Source: an uncultured Fibrobacter sp. (GTDB lineage Bacteria; Fibrobacterota; Fibrobacteria; Fibrobacterales; Fibrobacteraceae). Taken from it: a stretch of DNA of 55,856 bases. A program made the translations under genes and the position numbers. This document shows, piece by piece, positions 8,636-17,891 of the stretch (positions are counted from its first letter, which is position 1; every line of letters begins with the position of its first letter). The stretch is from NCBI GenBank assembly GCA_934700345.1, contig CAKUXP010000022.1, positions 1-55,856 on the forward strand, read 5' to 3'. The notes under the pieces were generated by a model. It worked only from the letters and a program-made list of their open reading frames with translations. It was not told where the DNA came from and made no database searches.

Positions 8636-9946
8636 ATGCAAGATTCGATGAAAGTTTGCACGGCGAATTTTGGAAAGCACGCCCAGGACATTGAAGCCTA
8701 CAAGAAGCTCGGCGGCTATTCCACGATTTCGTCTTCCCTGTTCGAAATGTCCCAGTTCGAAGCGATCGACCGAGTCCAGCGTTCCGGTCTTCGCGGTCGT
8801 GGCGGCGCCGGTTTCCCGACCGGAATGAAGTGGAGTTTCGTTCCGCGCAATACGGGAAAGCCTGTCTATATTGTCGTCAATGCGGACGAGGGAGAAGGCG
8901 GAACTTACAAGGATCATTATCTTCTGCTCGAAGATCCGCATCGGCTGATCGAAGGCTTGATCATTGCAGGTTGGGCGCTCGGGGCGCGTTGCGCATACAT
9001 CTATGCCCGCGGGGAATTTCTCCCGTGCATCGAGAGCGTAAACAAGGCGCTGAACCAGGCCTATGCCGCCGGATACCTCGGCGAAAACATCGGCGGAACG
9101 AAGTTCTGCTTCGACATCTTTGTCCACCGCGGAGCGGGCGCCTACATCTGCGGCGAGGAAACCGCTCTCATCAACTCGCTCGAAGGCCAGAAGGGGCAGC
9201 CTCGCTTGAAGCCTCCTTTCCCGGCTGTCGCCGGCGCCTGGGCGTCTCCGACTTGCGTGAACAACGTGGAAACGATTATGTCGCTCCCGTGGATTTTCTC
9301 GCATCCGGTGGAAGAATACACGAAGATGGGAACTCCCCGGGCTCATGGAACGAAAGTGTTCTGTGTTTCGGGAGATGTCAAGCGGCCCGGTATTTACGAA
9401 GCACCGTTGGGAACTCCTCTCATGGAAATGCTCACGAGTGAGGAATACTGCCAGGGCGTGATCGGAAACCTGAAGGGCGTAATTCCGGGAGGTTCTTCCT
9501 GTCCGCCGCTTCTCCCCGAAGAATGTGCAACGGCTACGCTTGACTATGAATGCATGGCTTCCCTGAAGACGATGTTCGGGTCGGGCGCTATCATCGTGTT
9601 CAACGATACGCACAGCGCAGTCGATATTCTGGACGTTCTCGGACATTTCTATTCCCACGAATCGTGCGGACAGTGCACGCCTTGTCGCGAAGGGACGGGT
9701 TTTGCCCGCCGCGTTCTCGATGCGATGATGAGCGGAAAAGGTCACGACGGCGACATTGAACTGTTGCAGGGAATCTCTGCGGGATTCGGCGGAACGACCA
9801 TTTGCCCGCTCGCCCTTTCGCTCGGCGGCCCGCTGAATGTCTATACGCGGAAGTATCGTGCGGACTTTGAAGAATACATTGCGAAAAACCCGAATCATGC
9901 GGAACCCCGTATGAGATCGAACGTGCGTCTGGGAGCTTACTGGTAA
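8636..9946 (+). CDS. nuoF: NADH-quinone oxidoreductase subunit F
   Basis: NuoF binds NADH and FMN and holds 4Fe-4S cluster N3. The 436-residue protein has the FMN/NADH glycine motif GRGGAGFPTG (54-63), the NADEGEGGTYKD block, GAYICGEETALINSLEG, and the N3 ligands in SCGQCTPCREG with a fourth Cys in TICPLA. The start is the ATG at 8636; a TTG two codons upstream would also be in frame and overlaps the nuoE stop. AGAAGG lies about 11 bases before the ATG. Confidence 0.96.
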   Translation: MQDSMKVCTANFGKHAQDIEAYKKLGGYSTISSSLFEMSQFEAIDRVQRSGLRGRGGAGFPTGMKWSFVPRNTGKPVYIVVNADEGEGGTYKDHYLLLEDPHRLIEGLIIAGWALGARCAYIYARGEFLPCIESVNKALNQAYAAGYLGENIGGTKFCFDIFVHRGAGAYICGEETALINSLEGQKGQPRLKPPFPAVAGAWASPTCVNNVETIMSLPWIFSHPVEEYTKMGTPRAHGTKVFCVSGDVKRPGIYEAPLGTPLMEMLTSEEYCQGVIGNLKGVIPGGSSCPPLLPEECATATLDYECMASLKTMFGSGAIIVFNDTHSAVDILDVLGHFYSHESCGQCTPCREGTGFARRVLDAMMSGKGHDGDIELLQGISAGFGGTTICPLALSLGGPLNVYTRKYRADFEEYIAKNPNHAEPRMRSNVRLGAYW

Positions 9947-9950
9947 TCTT

Positions 9951-11555
9951 ATGAGCAATCATTACAACATGCCCCACCTTCCGACAGCCGACAGTCCTCG
10001 TGTAATGATCGAGGTCGATGGCCAGAATGTGGAAGTTCCGGGCGATACGAACCTGCTCGAGGCCCTGAAAGCCGTGGGCATTGAAACGCCTCATGTCTGC
10101 TACCATCCCTATCTTCCGGTGTCCGGCAACTGCCGGCAGTGCCTGGTCGAAACGGAAGGCCCGCGCGGCAAGATGCTGATTATTTCCTGTTTCACGCCGG
10201 TGAAGGCCGGGATGAAAGTTTTCACGCCGCATTCGAGCGATCGCGTCAAGACGGCTCGTCGCGCAGTCTCCGAGTTCATGCTCCTGAACCATCCGCTGGA
10301 CTGCCCGATTTGCGACAAGGCCGGTGAATGTACGCTCCAGGAAAACTATGTGGAAGCGGGCCGCGATTCGGGTCGCCTGTATCCCGAAGTCGGCAAGAAC
10401 TACCACGGAAACCCGGATCACCAGTTTTACGATACAAAGGGACAGCTCCGCGGCGGAAAGCGTGTCGATATCGGTCCGCGGGTGATGCTCGACGAGGAAC
10501 GCTGCGTCCAGTGCGACCGTTGCGTTCGGCTGATGCGAGATGTCTGCCACGATGAACAGCTCCAGCTTGCGGCCCGTGGCGACAGGACTTACATCACTAC
10601 GTTCCCCGGAAGAAAGCTCGATCACGAATACGACCTTTGCGTGACGGACGTTTGCCCGACCGGTGCGATGACCGCGAAGTATTTCCGCTTTGAACAGCGC
10701 GTCTGGATGCTTTCGAAAACGGCGAGCGTTTCGATGGACGATTCGCTCGGTGCGAACATCTGGATTGAACACGACCACGGATTCATTTTCCGCCTGATGC
10801 CTCGCTGCAATCCGGAAGTGAACCGCACCTGGCTCTCGAATACGAGCCGTCTCGCTTTCCAGGAATTTTCGAAAGATCGCTTGCCTGCTGGAAATGTCGA
10901 TGCGCTGAAGTCTGCGCTTCGGGGCGACGGAAAAATCGCATTTGTCTTGGGCGGTTCGGCGACAAATGAAGATGCTGCGGCTCTCAAGGTTCTTGTCGAA
11001 AAACTCGGCGACCGTGCCGAGGTCTTTGTCGGGACTTTCGCTCCGGTGAAGGAACCGGACGGCATTTCGAAGAGCGGCGATCCGGTGGCGAACCGCGCGG
11101 GATTTGCCCTGTTCGGCTTCACCAAGACGGCTGAAGAACTTTTGAACCGGGCTTCGGAGTTTAAAACGCTCGTGACGCTTTCCGCGGATTTGTGGGGAAG
11201 CGATGCGGCGAAGGCGCAGAATCTTGAAACGATTCCGAACCGCATTTCGATTTCGCCGAAGAACGATGCGACCGCGCAGAAATCCTCGGAGGTTTTTGGC
11301 GTAAACCATTGGTCGGAAGTAAACGGGACGATGGTAAACTCCCGTTCGATCCTCCAGAAGCTGAATGCGGCTCCGACGGCTCCCGAAGCGTCTCTTGTTC
11401 CGCTTTATACGGTTCTGTTCGCTCTGGCGGACGAAGATGTCCGGTGCGCTGCGAAGGCTTACAAAAGAGCTTCTGAATTTGCCCCGGTGCTTTCCAAGTT
11501 CTCTTTTGACGCTATCCATAGCACGGGCGAACTGCTCGATGGAGTTGCCGTATGA
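9951..11555 (+). CDS. nuoG: NADH-quinone oxidoreductase subunit G, short form
   Basis: NuoG carries several iron-sulfur clusters of the NADH module. Seen here are the N-terminal 2Fe-2S ferredoxin fold (Cys50, 61, 64, 80), the His-Cys3 cluster N5 (His114, Cys118, Cys121, Cys127) and the N4 ligands starting at Cys185-Cys188-Cys191 with a later Cys in DVCPTGA. At 534 residues it is clearly shorter than the usual 700-900. The molybdopterin-oxidoreductase-like domain is reduced to about 300 residues, in which I see no extra N7 cluster motif. The ATG at 9951 has only a weak upstream site (GGGAG, 15 bases away). Confidence 0.93.
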   Translation: MSNHYNMPHLPTADSPRVMIEVDGQNVEVPGDTNLLEALKAVGIETPHVCYHPYLPVSGNCRQCLVETEGPRGKMLIISCFTPVKAGMKVFTPHSSDRVKTARRAVSEFMLLNHPLDCPICDKAGECTLQENYVEAGRDSGRLYPEVGKNYHGNPDHQFYDTKGQLRGGKRVDIGPRVMLDEERCVQCDRCVRLMRDVCHDEQLQLAARGDRTYITTFPGRKLDHEYDLCVTDVCPTGAMTAKYFRFEQRVWMLSKTASVSMDDSLGANIWIEHDHGFIFRLMPRCNPEVNRTWLSNTSRLAFQEFSKDRLPAGNVDALKSALRGDGKIAFVLGGSATNEDAAALKVLVEKLGDRAEVFVGTFAPVKEPDGISKSGDPVANRAGFALFGFTKTAEELLNRASEFKTLVTLSADLWGSDAAKAQNLETIPNRISISPKNDATAQKSSEVFGVNHWSEVNGTMVNSRSILQKLNAAPTAPEASLVPLYTVLFALADEDVRCAAKAYKRASEFAPVLSKFSFDAIHSTGELLDGVAV

Positions 11556-12913
11556 TGGAAATTATCGATTCGAAGACATGGATTGAATGGCTCTTGACCA
11601 TTGGAAAGTTCGCCTTTGCGTTCATCCCGGTGCTCTTTATCCTGCTCCTCATTCCGTTAGAGCGCCGCGGCGCGGGTTTCATCCAGGATAGGCAGGGACC
11701 GAACCGCTCCTATGTCAAGCTTCCTTTCTTTGGAAAGGTTCGCCTGTTCGGATGGGTGCAGAACGCCTGCGACGGATTGAAGCTTTTCTTTAAGGAAATG
11801 TATTTCCCGGCGGGTGTGAACAAGGTCCTGTTTGCGCTTGCTCCGGCGCTTCCGTTTGGGCTTACGCTCCTCACGCCTTGCGTTCTCCCGTATTTTGCGT
11901 CCTTGAACTTTTCGTTTGGCGATACGGTCGTGCATATTCCCGGTGCGAACGTGGATACGGACATCGGAATCCTCCTGATGTTCGGACTTTCCTCTTTGTC
12001 GGTTTTTGGCACGGTGCTTTCCGGCTGGGCCGCCAAGTCCAAGTTCTCCTTCTTGGGGGCGCTTCGCGCAACGGCGACGAGCATCAGCTACGAAGTCTGT
12101 CTGGGCCTTTCGATGATGGGAATCGTTCTTCTCGCGGGGACATTCAACGTGGAAGGAATCGTCTCCTGGCAGGAAACCCACGTTTGGGGATTCATCGCGC
12201 AGCCCGTTGCCTTCTTCTGCTTTTTGCTAGCGGCGATTGCGGAAACGGGGCGTCCGCCTTTTGACGTCTCGGAAGGCGACCCGGAACTCGTTGCCGGATA
12301 CCACACGGAATACGGTGCGATGCAGTTCGGCATGTTCTATATGGGCGAATACGGGCACGTGGCCATCAACAGTATGCTTGTTTCGTTCCTCTTCTTCGGC
12401 GGCTATGCGATTCCGTTCATGACGACCGCTGAAACGCAGGCTAACCTGAATGTTGTCTTGGCTGCTTTGTTCGGCATCTGTGCGTTCCTCGCCCTTGCAT
12501 TCCTGCACATGGTTTACCGTTATCTTCGGGCCTACAATGCGGGCAAGGCTTCGAACAAGGATGTTATCAATCGGGAATATCTTCTCTACAAGATAATCGC
12601 CTGGGTCGCTGTTCCCGTATTTATCGCCCTGGCGGTTGTCTGCGGGCTCTTTATCCATCCCGAAGCTTCCATTGTGGCGGGCGTTCCTGTCTATGGGCCG
12701 GGCATTGCGCTTGGAACCGCCGCGGTGCAGTTCCTTGTCCTGATGGTCAAGACGGTGTTCTTCTGCTGGGTGTGGATCTGGGTCCGCTGGACGCTTCCGC
12801 GCTTCCGCTATGACCAGATTATGCATCTCGGCTGGAAGGTCTTGCTGAATATCGCCCTGCTGAACCTGGTCGTGACCGCGGTCATTGCCAAACTAGTCCT
12901 GGGAGGCAACTAA
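11552..12913 (+). CDS. nuoH: NADH-quinone oxidoreductase subunit H
   Basis: NuoH joins the membrane arm to the peripheral arm and forms part of the quinone channel. The multi-spanning protein has the PLERRGAGFIQDRQGPNR motif after the first helix and the conserved acidic loop AETGRPPFDVSEGDPELVAGYHTEYG split here by no insertion. It has 453 residues against about 320-350 in most bacteria; the extra length lies in added hydrophobic segments toward the C-terminal half (KIIAWVAVPVFIALAVVCGLF and after). The ATG overlaps the nuoG stop (ATGA). Confidence 0.95.
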   Translation: MMEIIDSKTWIEWLLTIGKFAFAFIPVLFILLLIPLERRGAGFIQDRQGPNRSYVKLPFFGKVRLFGWVQNACDGLKLFFKEMYFPAGVNKVLFALAPALPFGLTLLTPCVLPYFASLNFSFGDTVVHIPGANVDTDIGILLMFGLSSLSVFGTVLSGWAAKSKFSFLGALRATATSISYEVCLGLSMMGIVLLAGTFNVEGIVSWQETHVWGFIAQPVAFFCFLLAAIAETGRPPFDVSEGDPELVAGYHTEYGAMQFGMFYMGEYGHVAINSMLVSFLFFGGYAIPFMTTAETQANLNVVLAALFGICAFLALAFLHMVYRYLRAYNAGKASNKDVINREYLLYKIIAWVAVPVFIALAVVCGLFIHPEASIVAGVPVYGPGIALGTAAVQFLVLMVKTVFFCWVWIWVRWTLPRFRYDQIMHLGWKVLLNIALLNLVVTAVIAKLVLGGN

Positions 12914-13482
12914 TGGTTCGTGTCGTTAAGCACAAGCCGATGAACTGGCTGGAACGCCTTTACATCTTTGAAGCGTTCCGCGGCCTTTATACGACGATCA
13001 AACATTTTCTGCGCGGATTCTTCCGCTACGAGACTTTGCCCACGACCGGATACCCGGAAGTAAAGCCTTATATTCCGCGGGACTATCGCGCAGCACACCG
13101 GATGATGCTTCGTCCGGATGGAACGCCGCGCTGCGTGGCGTGCTTCATGTGCGCTTCGGCGTGCCCTGCGCACTGCATCTTTATCGAAGCGGGACAGTCT
13201 TTGGACGGCCGCATCGAAAAGCGCGCAACGAGATTCGATATCGACCATTCCGTCTGCATTTTCTGTGGACTTTGCGTCGAGGCTTGCCCGGTCGATGCTC
13301 TCCGGATGGATACGTGCGAAACGAGCTTTGTCCGCCGTCGCCGGGAAGATTTCATCGTTTCCCTGTATGACTTGACGAATTGGGATCCGAAGGATTATCC
13401 CGATGACGCACAAAGCCAGGCCGCTCCGGGAGGCAGCAAAAACAAGCAGGCTCTTGAAGTCTGGGGAGAAGTGAAATGCTAG
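12913..13482 (+). CDS. nuoI: NADH-quinone oxidoreductase subunit I
   Basis: NuoI carries 4Fe-4S clusters N6a and N6b between NuoG and NuoB. Both ferredoxin-type motifs are complete: Cys74-Cys77-Cys80-Cys84 (CVACFMCASACP) and Cys115-Cys118-Cys121-Cys125 (CIFCGLCVEACP). The 189-residue length is normal. The ATG overlaps the last base of the nuoH stop codon. Confidence 0.96.
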   Translation: MVRVVKHKPMNWLERLYIFEAFRGLYTTIKHFLRGFFRYETLPTTGYPEVKPYIPRDYRAAHRMMLRPDGTPRCVACFMCASACPAHCIFIEAGQSLDGRIEKRATRFDIDHSVCIFCGLCVEACPVDALRMDTCETSFVRRRREDFIVSLYDLTNWDPKDYPDDAQSQAAPGGSKNKQALEVWGEVKC

Positions 13483-14021
13483 CTTTGATCCTTTTTATTA
13501 TCCTGTCTGTCATCGCCGTGGGATGCTCGGTTTGTGTCTTTTTAACGAAACACCCGCTCTATGCGGCGCTCGCTCTGGTAACCACAATGCTTTCGCTCGC
13601 GGGAATCTACGGACTACTCGGCAGTCCTTTTGTCGGAGTTGTCCAGGTGATGGTCTATGCCGGAGCCGTGATGACGCTTTTGATGTTTATCATCATGGTG
13701 CTGAACGGGGCGCGGGACAGTCGGACGAAACGCTTCGACAAGGTTTCCGCTTTTGTCTTGATTTCCGCATTGCTCCTCGCGGGTGTCGTGGCGACCGCGC
13801 TTGGAAAATCCGCTCTGGATTTCGATCCGCAGGCGGTCCGAGGCTCGGTCTCGCTTACGGCGGGAACGCTTTTTGACATGGCTTCTAGCGGAAACGGTTA
13901 TTATTTGCTGGTCCTTGCCGTGGGACTTGTCCTGCTTTCGGCGATGGCTACGGCGGTCATTCTCGCCCGCAAACGGATCGCTTCGGATCCGGAAACCGAA
14001 ACGTCCGAGGAGGTTCGCTAA
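13476..14021 (+). CDS. nuoJ: NADH-quinone oxidoreductase subunit J
   Basis: A small membrane-arm subunit of complex I with five predicted helices in 181 residues. The family motif VQVMVYAGAVMTLLMFIIMVL in helix 3, which carries the pi-bulge, is recognisable around residue 55. The ATG at 13476 overlaps the end of nuoI by seven bases and follows GGGGAG. A charged tail (ETETSEEVR) ends the protein. Confidence 0.93.
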   Translation: MLALILFIILSVIAVGCSVCVFLTKHPLYAALALVTTMLSLAGIYGLLGSPFVGVVQVMVYAGAVMTLLMFIIMVLNGARDSRTKRFDKVSAFVLISALLLAGVVATALGKSALDFDPQAVRGSVSLTAGTLFDMASSGNGYYLLVLAVGLVLLSAMATAVILARKRIASDPETETSEEVR

Positions 14022-14329
14022 TGCAAGCGATTTATGTCCAGATACTGGCTCTCGTTCTCTTGTCTCTCGGGGTTGCGACGGCTCTTTGCCGTCGGAACGT
14101 GTTCTTCGTCCTGATGGGCGTGGAACTCGCCTTGAATGCGGTGAACCTGAGCATTGTCGGATTTTCGAAAACCTTTGCCGCCGCGTCAAGCGTTGTCGGT
14201 CAAATCGTTCCGCTGTTTACGATTGCGGTTGCCGCCGCGGAAGCGTGTGTTGGGCTTGCCGTCATCATCATGATTTTTAGGAATCAGGATAGTGCGGACA
14301 TCGATAACTATTCCAGTATGAGGGGGTGA
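14021..14329 (+). CDS. nuoK: NADH-quinone oxidoreductase subunit K
   Basis: A 102-residue membrane subunit with three helices, homologous to MrpC of cation antiporters. The conserved membrane glutamates are visible in LMGVELALNAVNL and AAAEACVGLAVI. The ATG overlaps the last base of the nuoJ stop codon after a GAGG site. Confidence 0.95.
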   Translation: MQAIYVQILALVLLSLGVATALCRRNVFFVLMGVELALNAVNLSIVGFSKTFAAASSVVGQIVPLFTIAVAAAEACVGLAVIIMIFRNQDSADIDNYSSMRG

Positions 14330-14334
14330 CCGAA

Positions 14335-16290
14335 ATGATTCCTCTTTGGCTTATTCCTTTGTTTCCGCTGGTAGGCGTTCTCGTCCTTTCGCTTATTTCG
14401 CTTGCTTCTTCCGACAGCGAAAAAGGACCGGACGAAGGGCTTGTCGGCTTTGTCGGCGTGGCGTTTCCGCTTTGCGCCTTTATCGCAACGGGACTTCTCG
14501 CCTGGAACATGCCGGAAGCGGGCATCCATGAGACGCTCGGCAACTGGATGGATTCCTCGCTTCTGTCGGTGGACTTCGGCTTCCTTTTTGACGGGCTTTC
14601 CCGCACGATGCTTCTTTTCATCACGGGCATAGCGACGCTCATCATTCTGTATTCGACCGGTTATATGCACGGAGATCGAAGCTTTGCGCGGTTCTTTGCC
14701 TACATGAACCTGTTCCTTTTCAGCATGATTGTCCTGGTCCTTTCGGATTCCTTGGTTCTTACGTTCCTCGGCTGGGAAGGTGTCGGTCTCTGCTCGTATC
14801 TGCTCATCGGTTTCTGGAACCGTGACCTGAACAATTGCAAGGCGGCGAACAAGGCGTTTCTCGTGAACCGTGTCGGCGATGTGGGATTCTTGCTCGGAAT
14901 GATTGCGCTGGTTTCGGTCGGCGGTTCTTCGCTTCTGAATTATACGGATCTCGTAGCGTGGCTGCAGAATCCGGCTTTTGGCGATAACCTTGTCGAAGGG
15001 CTTCCGCTCCTAACCCTTGCCGGTATCCTCTTCTTCTGGGCGTGTACCGCAAAGAGTGCCCAGATTCCCCTTTTGACATGGCTTCCCGATGCGATGGCCG
15101 GTCCGACACCTGTCTCGGCGCTGATCCATGCGGCGACGATGGTGACCGCTGGCGTCTATCTGGTTGCGAGACTTTCTCCGCTGTATGTTCTGCTGCCTGG
15201 GGTTTTGACGATGATTGCCGTGGTCGGTATGGCGACAGCCTTTTGGGCTGCGGTTGCCGGGCTTTTTCAGAACGATATCAAGAAGGTGCTTGCCTATTCG
15301 ACGATTTCCCAGCTGGGCTATATGTTCATGGCGGCTGGTGTCGCGGCGTTCGATGTTTCCATTTTCCATGTCTTTACCCACGCTTTCTTCAAGGCTTCGC
15401 TTTTTTTGGGCGCTGGCGCTATCATCCATGCGCTTGCCGGTGAACAGGATATGCGCAAGATGGGAGGCCTTTTGAAAAAGACTCCGGTCACGGCTATCGT
15501 GATGCTCTTTGCCTATTTGGCGATTATCGGTTTCCCCGGTTTTTCGGGCTTCTTCTCGAAGGACCTGATTCTCGAACGCCTGTTCGGTTTCTCCCCGGTG
15601 GCGGGAAAGGTTTTCTATGCTGTGGGACTTTTGACGGCGATTATTACAGCTGTCTATATGACGCGCTTGATGGTTCTTTCCTTCCTCGGCAAGTACCGGG
15701 GAAATCTTCCGGAAGACAAGATCCACGAGGCGCCGCTCTGCATGACGTTCCCGATGGTCGTCTTGGCTGTCGGCTCCGCCTTTGCGGGATATTTCTGGAA
15801 TGTCTTTGCAAACGGGGCGAACTGGTTTGAAGGCTGGCTTGCTCCTGTCGTCGGGCTTGCGCAGATGCTTGCCCATGCGTTGAAACCGGAAACGGCTGAA
15901 CCTTCCGTTCTTGTCTTCGCTGCCTTGGGAACGGCAGCCGCGCTAGTCGGTGCCTTTATCGGTTATAGACTCTTTGCCTACAGGAGAATTCCCACGGTGA
16001 AGAAAAACGAAACGGCAGCCCCGGTCGGCGGAAAGGCGACTTGGACTTTTGCCTTGGACTATGTCCATGCGTGGTTCGTTGCCGCGTTTGAAGGCCTCGC
16101 CTGGGTCTGTGACCGAGTAGTCGATAAGTTGATTTTCGCTGTGCAGTGGACAATCGGCTCGCTGGTTGTGATTCTCGGAGACGGTATCCGGTCATTCCAG
16201 GTCCGCAAGATTCGCTTGCAGGTCGGCCTGGGCATTGCCGGCATGAGTATCATCGCCATTGTCGCCTATCTTTGCGGAGGACTTTTCTAA
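14335..16290 (+). CDS. nuoL: NADH-quinone oxidoreductase subunit L
   Basis: The largest antiporter-like proton-pumping subunit (651 residues). It shows the family blocks GWEGVGLCSYLLIGFW, LPDAMAGPTPVSALIHAATMV (essential Lys/Glu region) and the HAFFKASLFLGAGA block, then the long amphipathic lateral helix region at the C-terminus. I prefer the ATG at 14335 to the GTG at 14326: a GAGGGGG ribosome binding site ends nine bases before it and the GTG lies inside the nuoK stop. Confidence 0.95.
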   Translation: MIPLWLIPLFPLVGVLVLSLISLASSDSEKGPDEGLVGFVGVAFPLCAFIATGLLAWNMPEAGIHETLGNWMDSSLLSVDFGFLFDGLSRTMLLFITGIATLIILYSTGYMHGDRSFARFFAYMNLFLFSMIVLVLSDSLVLTFLGWEGVGLCSYLLIGFWNRDLNNCKAANKAFLVNRVGDVGFLLGMIALVSVGGSSLLNYTDLVAWLQNPAFGDNLVEGLPLLTLAGILFFWACTAKSAQIPLLTWLPDAMAGPTPVSALIHAATMVTAGVYLVARLSPLYVLLPGVLTMIAVVGMATAFWAAVAGLFQNDIKKVLAYSTISQLGYMFMAAGVAAFDVSIFHVFTHAFFKASLFLGAGAIIHALAGEQDMRKMGGLLKKTPVTAIVMLFAYLAIIGFPGFSGFFSKDLILERLFGFSPVAGKVFYAVGLLTAIITAVYMTRLMVLSFLGKYRGNLPEDKIHEAPLCMTFPMVVLAVGSAFAGYFWNVFANGANWFEGWLAPVVGLAQMLAHALKPETAEPSVLVFAALGTAAALVGAFIGYRLFAYRRIPTVKKNETAAPVGGKATWTFALDYVHAWFVAAFEGLAWVCDRVVDKLIFAVQWTIGSLVVILGDGIRSFQVRKIRLQVGLGIAGMSIIAIVAYLCGGLF

Positions 16291-17891
16291 TGCTGTATTT
16301 AATGGTCTTTGCTCCGTTTCTCGCCGCTTTTCTGATGTTTGCCGCTTCGGGAAAGGATGCCCGGTCCTCATCGCGTCTTGCGGTGATTCTTTCTTCGGCG
16401 TTGTTTGTCGCGAGTCTCTCGCTTCTTGTTTCGGGAGACTATGTGACCTCGCCTTTTGGTTGGTTCCAGATTCCGGGAGTCGATGTAACGGTAACGATTG
16501 CCTTTGCGACGAACGGATTTGCCGCCTGGATGGTGTTTCTTGCGAACATCATTACGCTTGCGGCCTTGATCGGAGCGCGTAATTCGGCGAATTACCGGAA
16601 CTTTGCCATCGGGATGTTTGCGCAGCTCGGGGCTTTGAACGGTACATTTCTTTCGGTCGATGCGGTGCTCTTCTTTTTCTTCTTTGAATCGCTGGTTCTG
16701 CCGGCTGCGCTTCTCATCGGGTCTTATGGCGGTCCGGGAAGGCGCTCGGCCGCTCTGCATTTCGCCCTTTATACATTAATCGGTTCCGCTCCGATGGCTG
16801 TCGCTCTCTGGTATCTGATCTGTGCGGCGGGTACGTCCTATATCGATCAGGTTGCCCTGGTGGCGCAGGCCTTGCCCGAATCGACACAGACGGTTCTTTT
16901 CTGGTGCTTTGCCGTGGCTTTCTGGGTGAAGACTCCGCTTTTCCCGTTGCACGGCTGGCAGGCGGAAACATACGCCGAGGCCCCGGCAGGACTCAGCGCT
17001 GTTCTGACTGGTTCCATGTCCAAGGCTGGCGTCTATGGATTTTTGTTCTGGGTTATCGCTTTCTTTTCGCCTGACTCCGATGTTGTCTGCAAAAATGCCT
17101 GTCTTTTGATGGGGCTTGGGCTTTTCACGGCGATTTACGGCGCACTGATGGCGATGCGCTCCAAGGATATTAAGAAGCTTTTGGCATTTAGCTCGATGGG
17201 ACATCTAGGCCTTGCCGTGGCGGGAATTTTTACCCTTTCGACGGATATTTTCCCGGCTGTCCTGGTCCTGCTTGTCGGGCACGGCCTTTCGGCGGCTGCG
17301 TTGTTTATCCTTTCCGGTTCGGCGGAACGCTTTGCCGGAAGCCGCCTGTTAAGTAAGATGGGGGGCTACGCTCGGCGTTATCCCGTTTTCGCTTTCTTCT
17401 TTGGCGTTGCGTGCGTCCTTGCGATTGCGATTCCGGGGACCGCAGGCTTTGTCGGGGAATTTTTGGTCCTTCTCGGGCTTTGGAGCGTAAGCAAAATTGC
17501 GGCAATTGTTACTGCCGTAGCGATTATTCTTTCGGCGGTCTATATGCTTCGCCTGATCCAGCAGGTTCTTTTTGGCGAAGGTTCGGAACTTTCCGAAGAA
17601 CGAAAGTCGCCCAGATTCCCGATTTCCGAGGCGGTGGCGACCGCTCCGCTCCTGCTTCTTCTTTTGGTGTTTGGATTCCATCCGGCTCCGATTATGCGAA
17701 CGCTGGACTATTCAATCGATGAAGAACGGAGAACGGAAGAAATCGAAGCGGCAATCGCGGCCGCTGCTCCTCAGATGGAACTAGTCGAAGAAACCGAAGC
17801 GGTTTCGGATACGATTTTGGAACAGAAGGAAGGTGTGCTGGATTCCGCTGTTCTGGATGTAAAGCAAGTGGAGGCTCAAGATGTCCGCTAG
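16290..17891 (+). CDS. nuoM: NADH-quinone oxidoreductase subunit M
   Basis: The second antiporter-like subunit (533 residues), with FFFFESLVLPAALLIGSYG near helix 5 (key Glu), LHGWQAETYAEAPAGLSAVL and the KDIKKLLAFSSMGHLG block. The ATG at 16290 overlaps the nuoL stop codon and has GCGGAGG upstream; an in-frame start at 16146 would lie well inside nuoL. The last 70 residues are an unusual acidic, non-membrane tail (EEIEAAIAAAAPQMELVEET...), longer than in most NuoM. Confidence 0.94.
   Translation: MLYLMVFAPFLAAFLMFAASGKDARSSSRLAVILSSALFVASLSLLVSGDYVTSPFGWFQIPGVDVTVTIAFATNGFAAWMVFLANIITLAALIGARNSANYRNFAIGMFAQLGALNGTFLSVDAVLFFFFFESLVLPAALLIGSYGGPGRRSAALHFALYTLIGSAPMAVALWYLICAAGTSYIDQVALVAQALPESTQTVLFWCFAVAFWVKTPLFPLHGWQAETYAEAPAGLSAVLTGSMSKAGVYGFLFWVIAFFSPDSDVVCKNACLLMGLGLFTAIYGALMAMRSKDIKKLLAFSSMGHLGLAVAGIFTLSTDIFPAVLVLLVGHGLSAAALFILSGSAERFAGSRLLSKMGGYARRYPVFAFFFGVACVLAIAIPGTAGFVGEFLVLLGLWSVSKIAAIVTAVAIILSAVYMLRLIQQVLFGEGSELSEERKSPRFPISEAVATAPLLLLLLVFGFHPAPIMRTLDYSIDEERRTEEIEAAIAAAAPQMELVEETEAVSDTILEQKEGVLDSAVLDVKQVEAQDVR

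Noticed and set aside
6286..11519. Long minus-strand open frames across the nuo operon
   Set aside because: They are shadows of strongly biased nuo codons on the plus strand and have no family features.
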